Of a stretch of 64,000 nt of DNA, positions 22,795 through 34,065 are shown piece by piece (the stretch's first letter is position 1; every line of letters starts with the position of its first letter). The notes under the pieces were generated by a model that made no database searches, was not told the origin of the DNA, and was given only the letters and a program-made list of their open reading frames with translations. This DNA comes from Niebla homalea (Eukaryota > Ascomycota > Lecanoromycetes > Lecanorales > Ramalinaceae): the NCBI GenBank assembly GCA_019925105.1, contig JAHGAU010000005.1, forward strand, positions 186,001 to 250,000, read 5' to 3'. A program made the translations under genes and the position numbers.

Positions 22795-24124
22795 ATGACC
22801 AAAACAGTAGTCATCCTCGGCGCCGGATGGGCAGGCCTCCCTCTCGCTCACAAGCTCCTCAAATACAGCGTCCCCAAGATCCAAGGCGGCCTGAAAGTCA
22901 TCCTCGTCTCACCCAACTCACACTTCTACTGGAACGTAGCTGCCACCCGCGGAGTCGTCCCCGGCGCCATACCTGACGATCAATTGTTTCTCTCGATCCA
23001 GGAAGGATTTGCTCGATACTCTGCCGCAACTTTCGAATTTGTCTTGGGTAGAGCTGAGTGTATCGATGTGGAGGGAAACGGTGTCACGGTCTCCATCGGT
23101 GACGGGACCCAGCGATTGATAGCTTACGATCATCTCGTCATTGCCACCGGCTCCCAGATCCGGAGCAATCTGCCTTTCAAACCCATCGGCACGCACGAAG
23201 AGACTTTGGCGGCATTGCATACCCTTCGGAAGCAGATAGAGGATGCTAACTCCATCGTAATAGCTGGCGCAGGACCGACTGGTGTTGAGACGGCAGGCGA
23301 GATTGCTGCTGTGTATGGTGGGCAGAAAGGTGTCAGGTTGATTGTCAGTGGGGAGCGTGCATTGCAGTCGTCTCAGGTACGACCAGATGTGGGTGCCAGC
23401 GTGGAGAGAGATCTACAGAAGCTGGGTGTGAAGTTGTTGCGAAATGTGGAGGTGAAGGAAGTCCAAGCGAGCGAAGAGGGGAAGACCACGTTGAAACTTT
23501 CAGGTAAGTAATCTCAGGAGCGTTTTCTGTAATCCCACCGACGTCTTGGGAATCTTGTGTTATATTAGACGGTTCTGACTCCACTTTTATCCAGGTTAGA
23601 AAAGCTTTCTCCATTTCTGTGAATGGGTCGCAAATTCTTGTGACTCGTAGAGCATTACTGACTCTGCGTTGAACGTAGATCGTACGATTGTTCTCACGGA
23701 TTTGTATATGCCCCTTTTTGGTGTCAAGGTGAACACAAGCTTCGTCCCTCCAAGCCTTCTGGACACATTCGGCAACCTCAACTTGGAGAGGACGATGCGT
23801 GTAGCCGGCACGCAGAACGTGTGGGGGATCGGCGATGTAGGCAACATCGAAATGAAGCAACTCACCGTGACAGATGCACAGATCATCCATCTGTCGAGCG
23901 TCTTAGACCATGTACTGAGCGGGAAAGGTGACGATGTGAAGGAATACAAACCATCTACGAAGACCATGATTTTCATATCCATGGGCAAAAATCTCGCCAT
24001 CGGCCAGATTGGCGCGTGGAAGCTCTGGGGCTGGATAGTATCGTATGTCAAGGGGAGGAAGCTGTTCGTTGATACTGCTCATGGATATGTGAGTGGGAAA
24101 CACTTGAGACATGCGTCCATGTAA
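22795..24124 (+). CDS. AIFM2/FSP1-like FAD-dependent NAD(P)H oxidoreductase
   Basis: Pyridine nucleotide-disulfide oxidoreductase of the AMID/AIFM2 type. Exon 1 (22795-23503) carries the FAD-binding GAGWAG (residues 9-14), the mid motif DHLVIATGSQ, and the NAD(P)H-binding fold IVIAGAGPTGVETAGEIA near residue 157. The last exon (23679-24124) has TDLYMPLFGVKVNTSFVP and WGIGDVGNIE, the second FAD contact. The simplest model is one intron at 23504-23678, giving 384 residues and LSDRTIVLTDLYMP at the junction. An alternative with a small extra exon (23569-23594) is also in phase. No mitochondrial presequence is visible. Family members reduce quinones using NAD(P)H at membranes or lipid droplets; the substrate here is not known. 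Divergent from a Zn2Cys6 factor. Confidence 0.85.
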
Positions 24125-24262
24125 TGTCCTGGGCAGATCAACGTCGATGTCCACAAAGCTTGGAAAGTCTCGAGGACAGAAATTGGGCGTCGGACTTACA
24201 TTGAAATTGGGACTACTGAATGTCAAAACACTCTTGCTTCTGTCCCCTGATTTCGTCCACGT

Positions 24263-25423
24263 TCAGATCTCACTCTTCTGCCCGTACTTCTTGTTCAAAC
24301 CCCTCATAATCGCCATCGCGCCGCTCTTATACCCACCTCCGAATATAGCCTGCTCTTACAGTCAGCCTTCCATCCCTTCCCAACGAAGCTTCCAAAGCCC
24401 CAAGCAATCGCGCCTTCCTTTCTCTCAACGAAAAGTAGGATTGAAGAGACTCACATGATGATTCAAATGATGATAACACTCATACAACTTGACCCTATCC
24501 TCATACTCCCCGACCGGCTCCGTCTTCGCCACCTCATCATGATACTCCCTCCAAAACCCCCCTCCAAACCCTCCAAACATGCACATAATCCCCAGCTCAT
24601 ACTCACTGTGCGCATAGCAACTACTCGGATCAAACACCACCTCTTCCTCCTCCCCGCCATCGATCCTCCCTACCCCTTTATTCCCACTCCAAAGATCCCC
24701 ATGCACCACCACGGGCGTGACACCTTTCCCACGATTCAAGTGCGCATCCCCAATCAACCGCGGGACCACCTCGTCGCAAGTCCTCTCCACCATCGCCCTC
24801 AGGCTCCGGTCCTCCCCATTCGTCCGCTCGCTCTTGGCCAGAATCATCCTCATCCGCCTCTCGGCAAAGAAGTCCGCCCAACTGCCCATGAACCTGTTGT
24901 CCTGCACCGTATCCCCGCAGCACGTGCTCGCCTCGAACCCGAACATCGGTTTCGCATCGTCGTCGTTGTGAGGACTCCTCGGTATCATCGGCGCGGGCGT
25001 GGTGTGCAGCCGCGCAAGCTTTTGGGCCAAGCTTAAGCCAGATCCTGGATGGGCAGCCCGGCCCTTTCCTCCTCCCCGGCCACCCATGTCCAAGAAGGCC
25101 GTGACTAAGAACGCGCCCCCCGAGTCCAGGTGGCCCCACGCGTGGCTCTTGGGGCATAAGCTCGGCACAGCGGTGTGCAGGGCATTGAGGGAAGCGTGTT
25201 CGCCACGGAACATGACCTCGGCGTCCGGGGTGGTGGAGGTTTTGAGGAAGAAGTGGTGGTGGGTGGGCGGATCGGAAGCACCGGAGGAGGATGAGGAGTC
25301 ATTGGGGTATATGGCGGTGATTTTGGCGGTGGTGGTGAAGCCGGAGCCGCCGTGGGAGGCGGCGGTGATGTTTGCAAAGGGGGGGACGGGGAGGGCGCGG
25401 AGGATGGAGGGGTCGAGTTTCAT
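24263..25423 (-). CDS. fructosamine/ketosamine-3-kinase family protein
   Basis: Exon 1 (25423-24455) and exon 2 (24349-24263) are joined in phase 0, giving 351 residues. Family hallmarks are the kinase-like N-lobe (FFLKTSTTPDAEVMFRGEHA), LVTAFLDM hinge, QKLARLHTT, VVVHGDLWSGN (catalytic, about residue 240) and DPSSCYAHSEYELGIM (metal site). The C-terminal intron was placed because the spliced end reads NHHAIFGGGYKSGAMAIMR, the typical family ending. FN3K enzymes phosphorylate sugar adducts on proteins, which then detach (deglycation). Substrate specificity is not deducible. A Ser-rich loop (about residues 43-50) and a Gly-rich insertion (GGRGGGKGR) differ from compact bacterial forms. Convergent with the oxidoreductase, 138 bp apart. 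Confidence 0.9.
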
Positions 25424-25862
25424 GGTCTGGTAGATCAGGGTGTTGTGGATGGGTGGGTTGGAGGTTTAGTTTGATGTATATTGAAGACGGGGACGCAACG
25501 GGTCAGTCGAGGTTGTAGAGACTGGGAGGCGGATACGTGCTAGATTACTCGATTGAGTCGAGAGTGGTTGTATGACGTCGGATACAAACAACATACGTCA
25601 TAGGTATATATTGAATTTCCCGCTTCTCAGAAAACTTCCGGCCCAGATATCATTTCAGGATCATCGAACGATATGTACGAAATATAATTGTCTAATCTGG
25701 ATTTTTATACGTAATAACCCTATGTACAAGCTTCGAAAAGTGATAGATGCCGACGATCGCTGTTGCTGTGCCCTCAACGTCGAAATGCAAAGGCACCGGC
25801 CAATGATCACCCAAAAGTGTGACCGTCCACAAAGGTCAATTCTATAATAATTACCACACATC
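25424..25862. other. intergenic region
   Basis: 439 bp containing the promoter of the FN3K gene and the 3' flank of the GID5 gene, both on the minus strand. No gene seen. Confidence 0.45.
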
Positions 25863-28800
25863 TCAGTTTCGTAGCGCCGTCGATAGATGCATCGCAGTTG
25901 ACGCCCGTTCCTTGGCATCCTGACACGGATCCTGATCCATTTCCCTGATCCGGTCATAAAATCCCATCTCATTCAATCTCCGTATCCGATCTCGACACGC
26001 AGATTTGTCGGACGTATCGTCCATCACAGTCAGGTTGATGACGATCCACAAGGCAGGAACCCTGATTTGATGATCCGGGTGGCTGAAATAGGGTATCACC
26101 AATTCCAGCACCTTGGGCTGCGAAATCAGCAGATTCCGATGCCGTGGATCACTGGCAGCGATGTGCACGAGAATGCAGAGTACAGACTCGACGATTTCAG
26201 GCTGTGGGTGAAGACTGCTAATACTGATGCCTTCCTGGTGCCTCCGTTCACGGGCGAACCCGCTGAGGCCTCTCGGCCGCAATTTCGTCATGAGGATGCG
26301 AAAGAAGTCATCTTGGCCCATGTCGCGGAGTATTTGATCGACATTCTCGGGGCTGTTTGGAACCAGCATGAAATTTCGGATGATGTCAAGCCCTTCCTTT
26401 ACAATAGCAAACTCGTCTGGCGCATCGGAAAAGTGGTTGTATGGTGTGTTCTGGGGTTTAGTGGACTGAGAGATTCTGTTCTGTCGACTAGGCATCATGT
26501 GGGCTTTCAGTCCTGACTCCATCTTGCTGATCGGGCCGGTGCTGTCTGACATCTTGTGGTTTTCGTCACCGTCTTCAGGTGCCTGACTGGATTCTCTGGA
26601 GTCATCATCCACTGCATTGAGCAAGTCCACCCGCTCCCCCGCCGCGTTCGGCGTGCTCATTCGAATCGGTGTTAGATTGCCCTCGTCAACCTGGGATTCG
26701 CTCTGTATCACACCGTTGTAGTTTATCAATTGCTTCAAGAAGCTCCCGCCACCCAGACCCTGGTAGCACTTGAGTCGTAGACCGACTTCATCAACTTCAT
26801 CAGTGTTCATGAGATGTTTGAGTCCCCACAATGAGTTCAGACGGGAAGCCAGATGATCCGAGTGCACATGCCGGCAGAGCAAAGCTACAATTCCACCTTC
26901 GAGGAATTGCTGAAGGGTTCGTTAGCATACCTCGATCAATTGAAGAGGACGGAAATCATACCTTGCGCAAGGGGCTGAGATCTGTCACTAAATTCGCCAC
27001 CACGGCTAATGCCTGGACTCTGATGTCGGGATCTTGCGACTTGAGCAGTTCGAACAATGGATCAGGAAGGCCAGCGTCCATGAGACTTGTCCGGAGCGCA
27101 TGGGTGGACCTGGAGAGCGTTCGAATGGCTCCACAGGCTGCAATGACTGAATCTTTGTAATTTACTGCACTAATGGACCTTTCTGTCAATTCACCCCTTG
27201 CAATCGCTGGATTCGTCTGACTTTTGAACTTGAGGGGCTCGGCTCTGATCGTTCGTATTATAAAAGGGAGCACGCCGGTGTCGATGATCGCCTTCCGATG
27301 TTCATCCACGTCCGAAGCAAGGGCAGCCAAAGCAAACAACGAGGTCTCGCGCACTCTGAGGACATGATATTCCTTCGGTGAGAGACCAGCAGCGCCCATG
27401 CAGGAGCTCTTACTCTCCCTTTCAGCAATCATCCCGTCCGAAGACGTTTCAGGTGACCACATGGTGGGCAAGCTCGTAGTGGTCGGATCAAAAGTCTCCT
27501 TTAGCAGATTGGCAAGCTTCTTAATTATTCCAGCATCAATGGCTGCCTTTTGCGTCCGGGGATTGTTGTCTGTCAGCATCGCGATGATAGCTGGAGCTTC
27601 TTGCTTTATCATTTCAAATATGGACTCACGCGGAGCACCCTCAAAAGGATGGACTGCGTTGGAAGATAAGTTGAGATTTTTGTTTAGCATACGAACAAGA
27701 GGGGGTATGATCAGCAAGGCAAGTGATGCATCCCGATTGGCTTTGACTAGCTGGAGTTGTTGCAAGGTAGCTAACAGCCACGCGGCCATCAGGCCGCTCA
27801 TCTCATCAAAGCTTCGAATAACGTGCATGAGCCAAGGTACCAGCGGACTCTCGTCTTCCTGGACATTCTTGAGGCCTTCGCTCGAGAAAAGCTCGACAGC
27901 TGTACTCATGCTCCTGTTCCATGGGCTTTTGGAGGCCTTGATGGGATCTAAAGGGGGATGTCCGCTGGCCACTTGTGGATTGCGTGGCCGAGGAATGGGC
28001 GTCAATGGCAGCAGGCTTTCTACACAAGCCGCTGGGGTCGGGGGACATACGGAACTTCTCTGGTTGACTGGTAGATGCGCAACAAACTCGTCGTACGCAG
28101 CACGGACTTGCTCGTCCATCCTGTGAAACACCGTTCGTATGACTGGCACTTCCAGGAGTCGCTGGGCCCGCAGTCTCGAATGGCTGACGATGTCCCCAAT
28201 AGCCTTCAATATAGACGGTAGCTGGGCACACCTTCCGGAACGTGGATCCGGATGTATGGCCGGGAAATTCTCCGCCGCCAGGAAAGTGGTGGCAATCCAT
28301 GGCAAGAGCTGTGAAGCAAGAGTATCTAGTATATAGTAGTCGACCAGCATCTGCCGCTCACGCTCCGTCCGGCATGTCTTGGATACAAGGCCAGCCACTA
28401 GGGTGACGTGCTCCTGTGACGTCTCAGCCTTTGATGAGTCCGTGATGATCTTGGCGAGGCTGCGCAGGACTTTCTCTGTGTATAGAATACTGATGAGGGC
28501 GTCTGCATTCTTGAGATACTCGACGTCATCAAGGCAGCAAAGGTTCAATGCGTTGGCAAAGTAATTCAGCGTTCGTAGCGATTGAGTCTTGATTGTGGAT
28601 GAAGAATCAACAAGGGATAGATGATCGACCAGCAGAGGTAGGACGCCACTTGCGTATATTGGCTGTGCGAACTCAGGGCCGCCTGGTGATTGGGACAGTC
28701 AGACGGTAATCTTACAACGACAGGATGACAGAGAAAGAGCGTGGATCAGGCACACCTTGTGCCAGGCAGCCAACGATGACGATGGCATGCACCTGAGCTG

Positions 28801-29041
28801 TCTCTCCATCTTCAATCGACTCGATTGATCCCCCACCTTGCGTCCTCCTCTTCCCATCTCCTCTGTATGAAGCGAGTATTCTAACTAGAGGGTGTAGGAT
28901 CCCAAGACCAATCCAATGACGTTTCCGCAGCTCATGTCCAATGAGCTCATTCTTGATCTGTCGAAGCGCTCTGACTTGAGCGGCAGAAGAGGAAGCATTC
29001 AGTAGGTCGGAAAGCACAGGCGGCGTTGAAGGCCGCGCCAT
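25863..29041 (-). CDS. gid5: GID complex armadillo-repeat subunit (VID28/GID5, ARMC8-like)
   Basis: Three exons: 29041-28756, 28682-26962 and 26909-25863, with consistent phases, giving 1017 residues. The protein is an armadillo/HEAT solenoid: repeated helices such as DIRVQALAVVANLVTDLSP, FLEGGIVALLCRHVHSDHL and QIRVPALWIVINLTVMDD. ETSLFALAALASDVDEHRKA and NSPENVDQILRDMG near the C-terminus match the ARMC8/Vid28 family. In yeast, Gid5 is the scaffold that holds the substrate receptor Gid4 in the GID E3 ligase, which degrades gluconeogenic enzymes when glucose returns. A charged, probably disordered insertion (about residues 730-800) separates the C-terminal repeats. Length agrees with fungal homologues. 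Confidence 0.88.
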
Positions 29042-30382
29042 TGTTGAACGGCTATTAGCGGACTCTTTTGCCCCTCGTGAATGCCACGATGATCAGTCGG
29101 GCATTGTGAATCATTGAGACGTAATGGAAACAGTCACAACCCTCAAGGCGCACTTTGATTGAAGATGGATGGCTTGTATGGAGTGTAGCGCAATGCGCCG
29201 AATTTTGGGGCACTATTCTAGTAGGTGCTCATGGATCCGTTTCTCCTGTGGTTTGGGCACCCTACACGAGAGAACTCTCTGCCGATTCCAGGGGCCTGCT
29301 TGGGGCTCTCAACACCTCACCAAGCATCGGTATTGAGATCAAACAGACTAGCTTGCTTGGACACCAGGATAGGTCCTCGGATGGTCACATGGAAAATGCA
29401 AAGGCCCGTGAAGTACTTGATATTGGCTAGTCCTAATGAGGCTCTAGCGCAATCTGGGGAAATGCGGAAATGGAATGCCATGCAAGATTGACAGTCTTCT
29501 TCAACTTCTCATCTTTCTCATCTGCTTGAGAACAGGATCTGCATTAGCAACTATCTTCTGTCTTCCCATACCCTGTTACAAATGCCTCTACTATTATCTT
29601 CCCGGGATCAAAGATTCCGGAAGAGACGCCCAGCCTCGAGATCCAATCGTCTAGTTGCTCTTATTGTATTTCATTATGATCTCTGTTAGGCGTTGATGAA
29701 GCGAAATACACGTGTTCCAATCTGGAAAAGCTATTGGCTCAAATACCCTCAGCGTCAAACGCGACAGCGTGCGCCTAAACTCAGGTACAACGACGCCATG
29801 ATCACCGTGCGGCAACTGTGAAACCTTGGGTAATCTCACATGTCGGATTTTCTTGTCTCTGCCTCTCCAAAGTAGTATTCCAAAAGTTGACTCGGTCCTC
29901 AAATTCGCTACACTAGCAATGCTCGACCTGTAGATGGCGGCTGTCGGGCAATAGGCGTCGAATCATCGAATGGGCCTCCTCGGATGGCTTTTGCGGGGAA
30001 GCGAAAGTCTGGGGTAAATGACATTCCTCTATGACATTATTGATGGCATGAATGATATGTCTGAAGTGCATAGCGGAAGAAATTGCAAGGGTGAACTTTT
30101 CTTGGAAGGGTATATATGAAAGCGATGACAGGAGCTTCCATCTCGAAATGTCGGATGTAAATTCGCTTTCGTACAGCATTTCCAATTCGCTGCTTGATGA
30201 ACTATCACCACCTCAGTTTCCTTCCAGATATCTTCCCTATATCTATTCCTCGGCCATGCTGATGTCGTGTGGACCACGACTTCACCCAAAGAACCAAGTA
30301 TCAAAACTAGACAAAGCCTCAGAACACTAAAAGTATTGCCAATTGTGCCAAGCTTTTTCGGTTCCTCTTTCCGGATTGCGCC
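29042..30382. other. intergenic region, 1.3 kb, divergent
   Basis: Promoter region between GID5 (minus) and the cyclin gene (plus). Scattered frames below 95 codons on both strands have no support. Confidence 0.45.
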
Positions 30383-31975
30383 ATGATTTCAGTCATTTCG
30401 CCGCCTTATCACAGCAGCCGAAAGCCGCACGTGACAGACCGGGCTTTCTACGGACCAGATGGCCGTTGGTACAATAGACAAGGCCCAGACTCCCTGAACG
30501 TCAGAGAGTCTCGTTATTCCGACTTTGTTCCCTACGATTACGACGATAGAAATCTAATCACCCGCATCCTCCAGTCTCTCAAGTATGCCCGCTCTTGTGT
30601 GCTCCCAGTCTACGGAAGTACCCTTGCGAGCCTCACGAGCATCAGCACCCCACACAGGAGAAGTACATCGAAACGGAGTCGACGAAGGAGTCGCTGCACG
30701 TCGTGCAACAGCGACGATATTGAGATGCTAGCTTCCTCTCCATCACCAACACTTCACGGGAGTAACACTTCACGCTCCCCTTCGTCATTCAATGGCTCCT
30801 ACCGGTCCAATCGCATCCCCAAATCACCCCACACCTACATCAAACCTCCTCCCCCCGCAGCCTTTCCAAAGCAGATATCATCTGCCGTGAAGAATCCTCC
30901 AAAGAGACCTCTCTCGACCGGTGGATCTTCTTCACCTACAGTCACAAAGGATGCCGGTACCCAGTACACGCCACCCTTCGTAACTTCCACCCCTGCATCA
31001 TTCTCCACTGGCAACACCCCATCTGCTCTCGGGAAGCGACGAGGCACCTCCCCACCGACGAAATCACCACCTCCCGAGCCTGCACTTCAGCCCCAATCGG
31101 CAGCAATCACAAAGAAACAATCCCCCACCGCGACTTCTTCCCAACCCACCACCAATAACCCTACCACCGTAGCCGAGTCCTCCTCCTCCTCCACCACCAC
31201 AACAACCTCCACCAATGACTCCACCTCCTCCCCTAAACGCGCCCGCCCCGCCCGCGCCGCAGTCAAAATTATGCCAGCCGACTACTCCACCTGCGACACC
31301 AAAGACCTCGTCCTCCTAATCAGCGCTATGCTCCTCGAACTAATCCGGCACAATGACGACATCCCCCTCCAAGACGGCCGCCTCACGCGCTTCCACTCCC
31401 GCGCTCCGCCAGGCATCTCCGTGAAGGATTACCTGCAACGCTTGACCACCCATGCCACCCTTCCCCCGCCGATCCTGCTCAGCATGGTCTACTATATCGA
31501 CCGGCTCTGCGCTTTATACCCAGCCTTCACGATCAGCAGTCTGACTGTTCACCGTTTCCTGATCACGAGCGCGACAGTGGCGTCCAAGGGCTTGAGCGAC
31601 AGCTTCTGGACAAACAACACGTACGCGAGGGTCGGCGGCGTGAGCCTGAAGGAGCTGGCCCTGCTGGAGTTGGAGTTCCTGTGGCGGGTGGAGTGGAGGA
31701 TCGTGCCGAGGCCCGAGGTGCTGGTGGATTATTATCGGAATCTGGTGGAGAGGAGTGAGGGGTATAGGATCGAGGGCGGGGGGAAGGATAGGAAGAAGAG
31801 GGAGAGGACTGGGAGTGGAGGGAGGAAGAAGGATGGGGATGGTGGCGGTGATTCGTCCATGAGTACGTCGAGTGACGGTGGCAGTCCGAGCGAGGGCGTG
31901 AAAGTGGATGGTGAAGGAAGGAAAGGGGCCGTGCCCGCTGCTGTTGGAGGAACGATTTCAGCAGGGTCGTCATAG
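30383..31975 (+). CDS. PHO80-type (Pho85-like) cyclin
   Basis: Single-exon gene of 530 residues. The first 290 residues are Ser/Pro/Thr-rich and disordered. The cyclin box is at about residues 295-460: DTKDLVLLISAMLLELIRHN, then SVKDYLQRL, PPPILLSMVYYIDRLC, TVHRFLITSATVASKGLSD and SLKELALLELEFLWRVEWRI. This is the PHO80/PCL arrangement (compare N. crassa PREG), which binds a Pho85-class CDK and in phosphate signalling inhibits the bHLH factor Pho4/NUC-1. Other PCL cyclins serve glycogen, polarity or cell-cycle roles, so the exact pathway is not certain. The C-terminal 70 residues are Gly/Lys/Ser-rich. Start is the first ATG of the frame. Confidence 0.85.
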   Translation: MISVISPPYHSSRKPHVTDRAFYGPDGRWYNRQGPDSLNVRESRYSDFVPYDYDDRNLITRILQSLKYARSCVLPVYGSTLASLTSISTPHRRSTSKRSRRRSRCTSCNSDDIEMLASSPSPTLHGSNTSRSPSSFNGSYRSNRIPKSPHTYIKPPPPAAFPKQISSAVKNPPKRPLSTGGSSSPTVTKDAGTQYTPPFVTSTPASFSTGNTPSALGKRRGTSPPTKSPPPEPALQPQSAAITKKQSPTATSSQPTTNNPTTVAESSSSSTTTTTSTNDSTSSPKRARPARAAVKIMPADYSTCDTKDLVLLISAMLLELIRHNDDIPLQDGRLTRFHSRAPPGISVKDYLQRLTTHATLPPPILLSMVYYIDRLCALYPAFTISSLTVHRFLITSATVASKGLSDSFWTNNTYARVGGVSLKELALLELEFLWRVEWRIVPRPEVLVDYYRNLVERSEGYRIEGGGKDRKKRERTGSGGRKKDGDGGGDSSMSTSSDGGSPSEGVKVDGEGRKGAVPAAVGGTISAGSS

Positions 31976-32258
31976 TGATGGTGACAGGCTTCGATACCCA
32001 TTCTTTGATGGTAAGGAGTACTGGCTCGGTTCGTGGCGACGGCAGGCTTCGATGAGGCATGTCCTTGGCCAAAGTTGATGCGGATGTTGTCCGAATCTCA
32101 CATACTTTCAATGTCCTTTTTAAAAATACAACATGATTTCATTCTATATTCTAGGGTTGAAACGCAGCTGAGTGTGGTGTTCTGCTAATCTCCCGTCACA
32201 AGTGCGAGTAGGGTATATCCCCCAAACTCCCCAGCAATGCAATGCCCCATGCCCACCG

Positions 32259-33589
32259 CTATGTCAAAAGGATATCATACCCATCCTCCTCAATCCTCAC
32301 CTCCTCGACCTCGACCCCGTACCTCTTCCTCACAAACTCGAAAATCACCAGCCCGGCCGCCGTGCTCGGCACCAACTTGATCGTCCCCCACCAGAACCCC
32401 TTGAACAACCACCTCCGCCATCCCATCCCCATCTTCTCTGCCCGTGCGCCGCAAACCTGCCAAGTCCTTCGATAGGCCGCCAGGTAACTCTTGACCATCT
32501 CCCTGCGTGGTTGCTGCTTCTGGGCCTGCCGATCCAGATACTGCAACGAGCGATAATGTATCTCCTGCACCCTCCCCAGCGGGTGCGCGATGGTCTGCTG
32601 TGCCACACTCGCCGCCACGCCTGCAAGTCCCAGGAAGACAGGTTCGATGGCATAGTGCGGGCGAATCACATCCACGGCGCCCGTCTCATCCACTTTCGGC
32701 TTGAGGATGGGGGATAGCAGATCACCCCTCAGATCCCCATAATACATGGCCACGAACCGGTAATACCCCTGCGCCTTGACATATTCAAACGTCATGAAGA
32801 AGAGGCCGTAGCCGAGACTGTCTTTCAGGCAATTGATGCCGAACCCGGCCATCACGCCGCGAAGGCCGATCTCCTGGAGTTTTTGCGAGGAGTAGGACCA
32901 CATGTTGTTGTACCTCTTGGACAAGATATCGCTCGTCCTGAATCTCACGCTCAATGCGTCCAATGGCGCAGCTATCAAGCTCTGCCCTGCACCCGCAGCG
33001 AAGCCCGCAGTGAAGGTGGCGGCTGGAGGAGGTGGGGGGGAAACGCGCTTCAGGGATTGCGAAGAGGGTGGGTGGAGTGCCCCGAGGATCTGGAGGTAGG
33101 AGGTGTAGAGCACGGCGCCGATGCCCACGTTGGCGAGGAGGGGCGGGAGGACATGGGCGGGGATGAAGGACCAGCCATGGGTGCGGACGGCATGGGTGAG
33201 GAGGGCGGGCGTAGTGAGGCGGAGGGACCAGGATTCTTGGGCTTGGACGCGGGGGTTGATGGCACGGGCGAAGGCCTGGGAATATGTGTCTTAGCTCCTT
33301 GATTGGAGGATGATAGAGGAGGAGGGGGGGGGTTGGATGTACCAGATAGCTATGCTGGCTGTGAGCTGGAGAAGCCCGATGATGGTGTAGTGGTGGACAC
33401 TTACTCCACTCGAGTGCGAAAGAATGCTTTTGCAGGAGCACGGAAGTAGAAAGCTAAGGCCTGCGAGCCGAATGCTCGTACGCCAGCGGCCGAAGCACCT
33501 GTTGCGGCATTGCTCTTTTTGTCCCGCCTGGCTGAGTGGAGGCCGAACGACTTTGTGCTGGTGGTAACATGATCTCCATTACCGACCAT
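32259..33589 (-). CDS. mitochondrial carrier-like membrane protein
   Basis: Proposed exons are 33589-33405, a 16 bp micro-exon 33358-33343, and 33275-32259, giving 405 residues. Exon 3 holds carrier features: GFAAGAGQSLIAAPLDALSV with a P-x-D-x-x-x-x-R signature (PLDALSVRFR), GVMAGFGINCLKDSLGYGLF, and a last helix near STAAGLVIFEFVRKRYG. The repeats are diverged from classical carriers, as in outer-membrane or atypical SLC25 relatives. Exon 1 encodes a basic, Ala-rich N-terminus ending KAFFRTRV. The micro-exon (phase 2 in, phase 0 out) reads QHSYL and is the only way I found to join the flanks in frame without a stop, but it needs RNA support. Substrate unknown. Divergent from SPT16. Confidence 0.75.
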
Positions 33590-34065
33590 AGTCTGATGGA
33601 GGAGATGTGAGGTCTGGTGAGTTTAACGAGATTTAATGTCTCGATTCAAGGCCTGTCAAGCTCGCGTTCTCCAAGCTGATGGCATCTCGCTCTTGGGTAC
33701 GCACATCTTGCTCTCAGAGCTCCATGTTGGGGACGGTCCAAATGTTCCGAGGAAGTAGTTCCAGTGGCTACTTGTAAATCGCGAGTTGTTTGGGAGAATA
33801 GTCTTGTAGATGACGGAGGACCAAAAGAGCTTGTGGTCACCACTAGAAAGACTTGGCAGGAAGCTTAGCTTGGTCCTTAGCGTCGAATTCAAGGCCACTT
33901 ATTCCGTAAACGCGCTTCGCGTCCCCTCAGTCACTCGATTGGGTTTGGCTCAAAATGAGTCCTTTACGCGGGTTATGCGGCTTAATGTGAATTGACGTAA
34001 ATTCTTTCTTTCATTCTCCCGACTCCGCTCTCACTCAATTCCCTTCCTCCATCATCCTAGTCACC
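33590..34065. promoter_or_regulatory. divergent promoter, carrier gene / SPT16
   Basis: 476 bp between opposite start codons. The SPT16 side ends in a pyrimidine-rich tract before CACCATGGCGG, a good fungal start context. Confidence 0.4.

Noticed and set aside
11000..24124. Two Zn2Cys6 factors with an oxidoreductase and a protease as a secondary-metabolite cluster
   Set aside because: No PKS, NRPS, terpene synthase or tailoring enzymes are present, and the intervening genes (CDC50, FN3K, GID5) are housekeeping.
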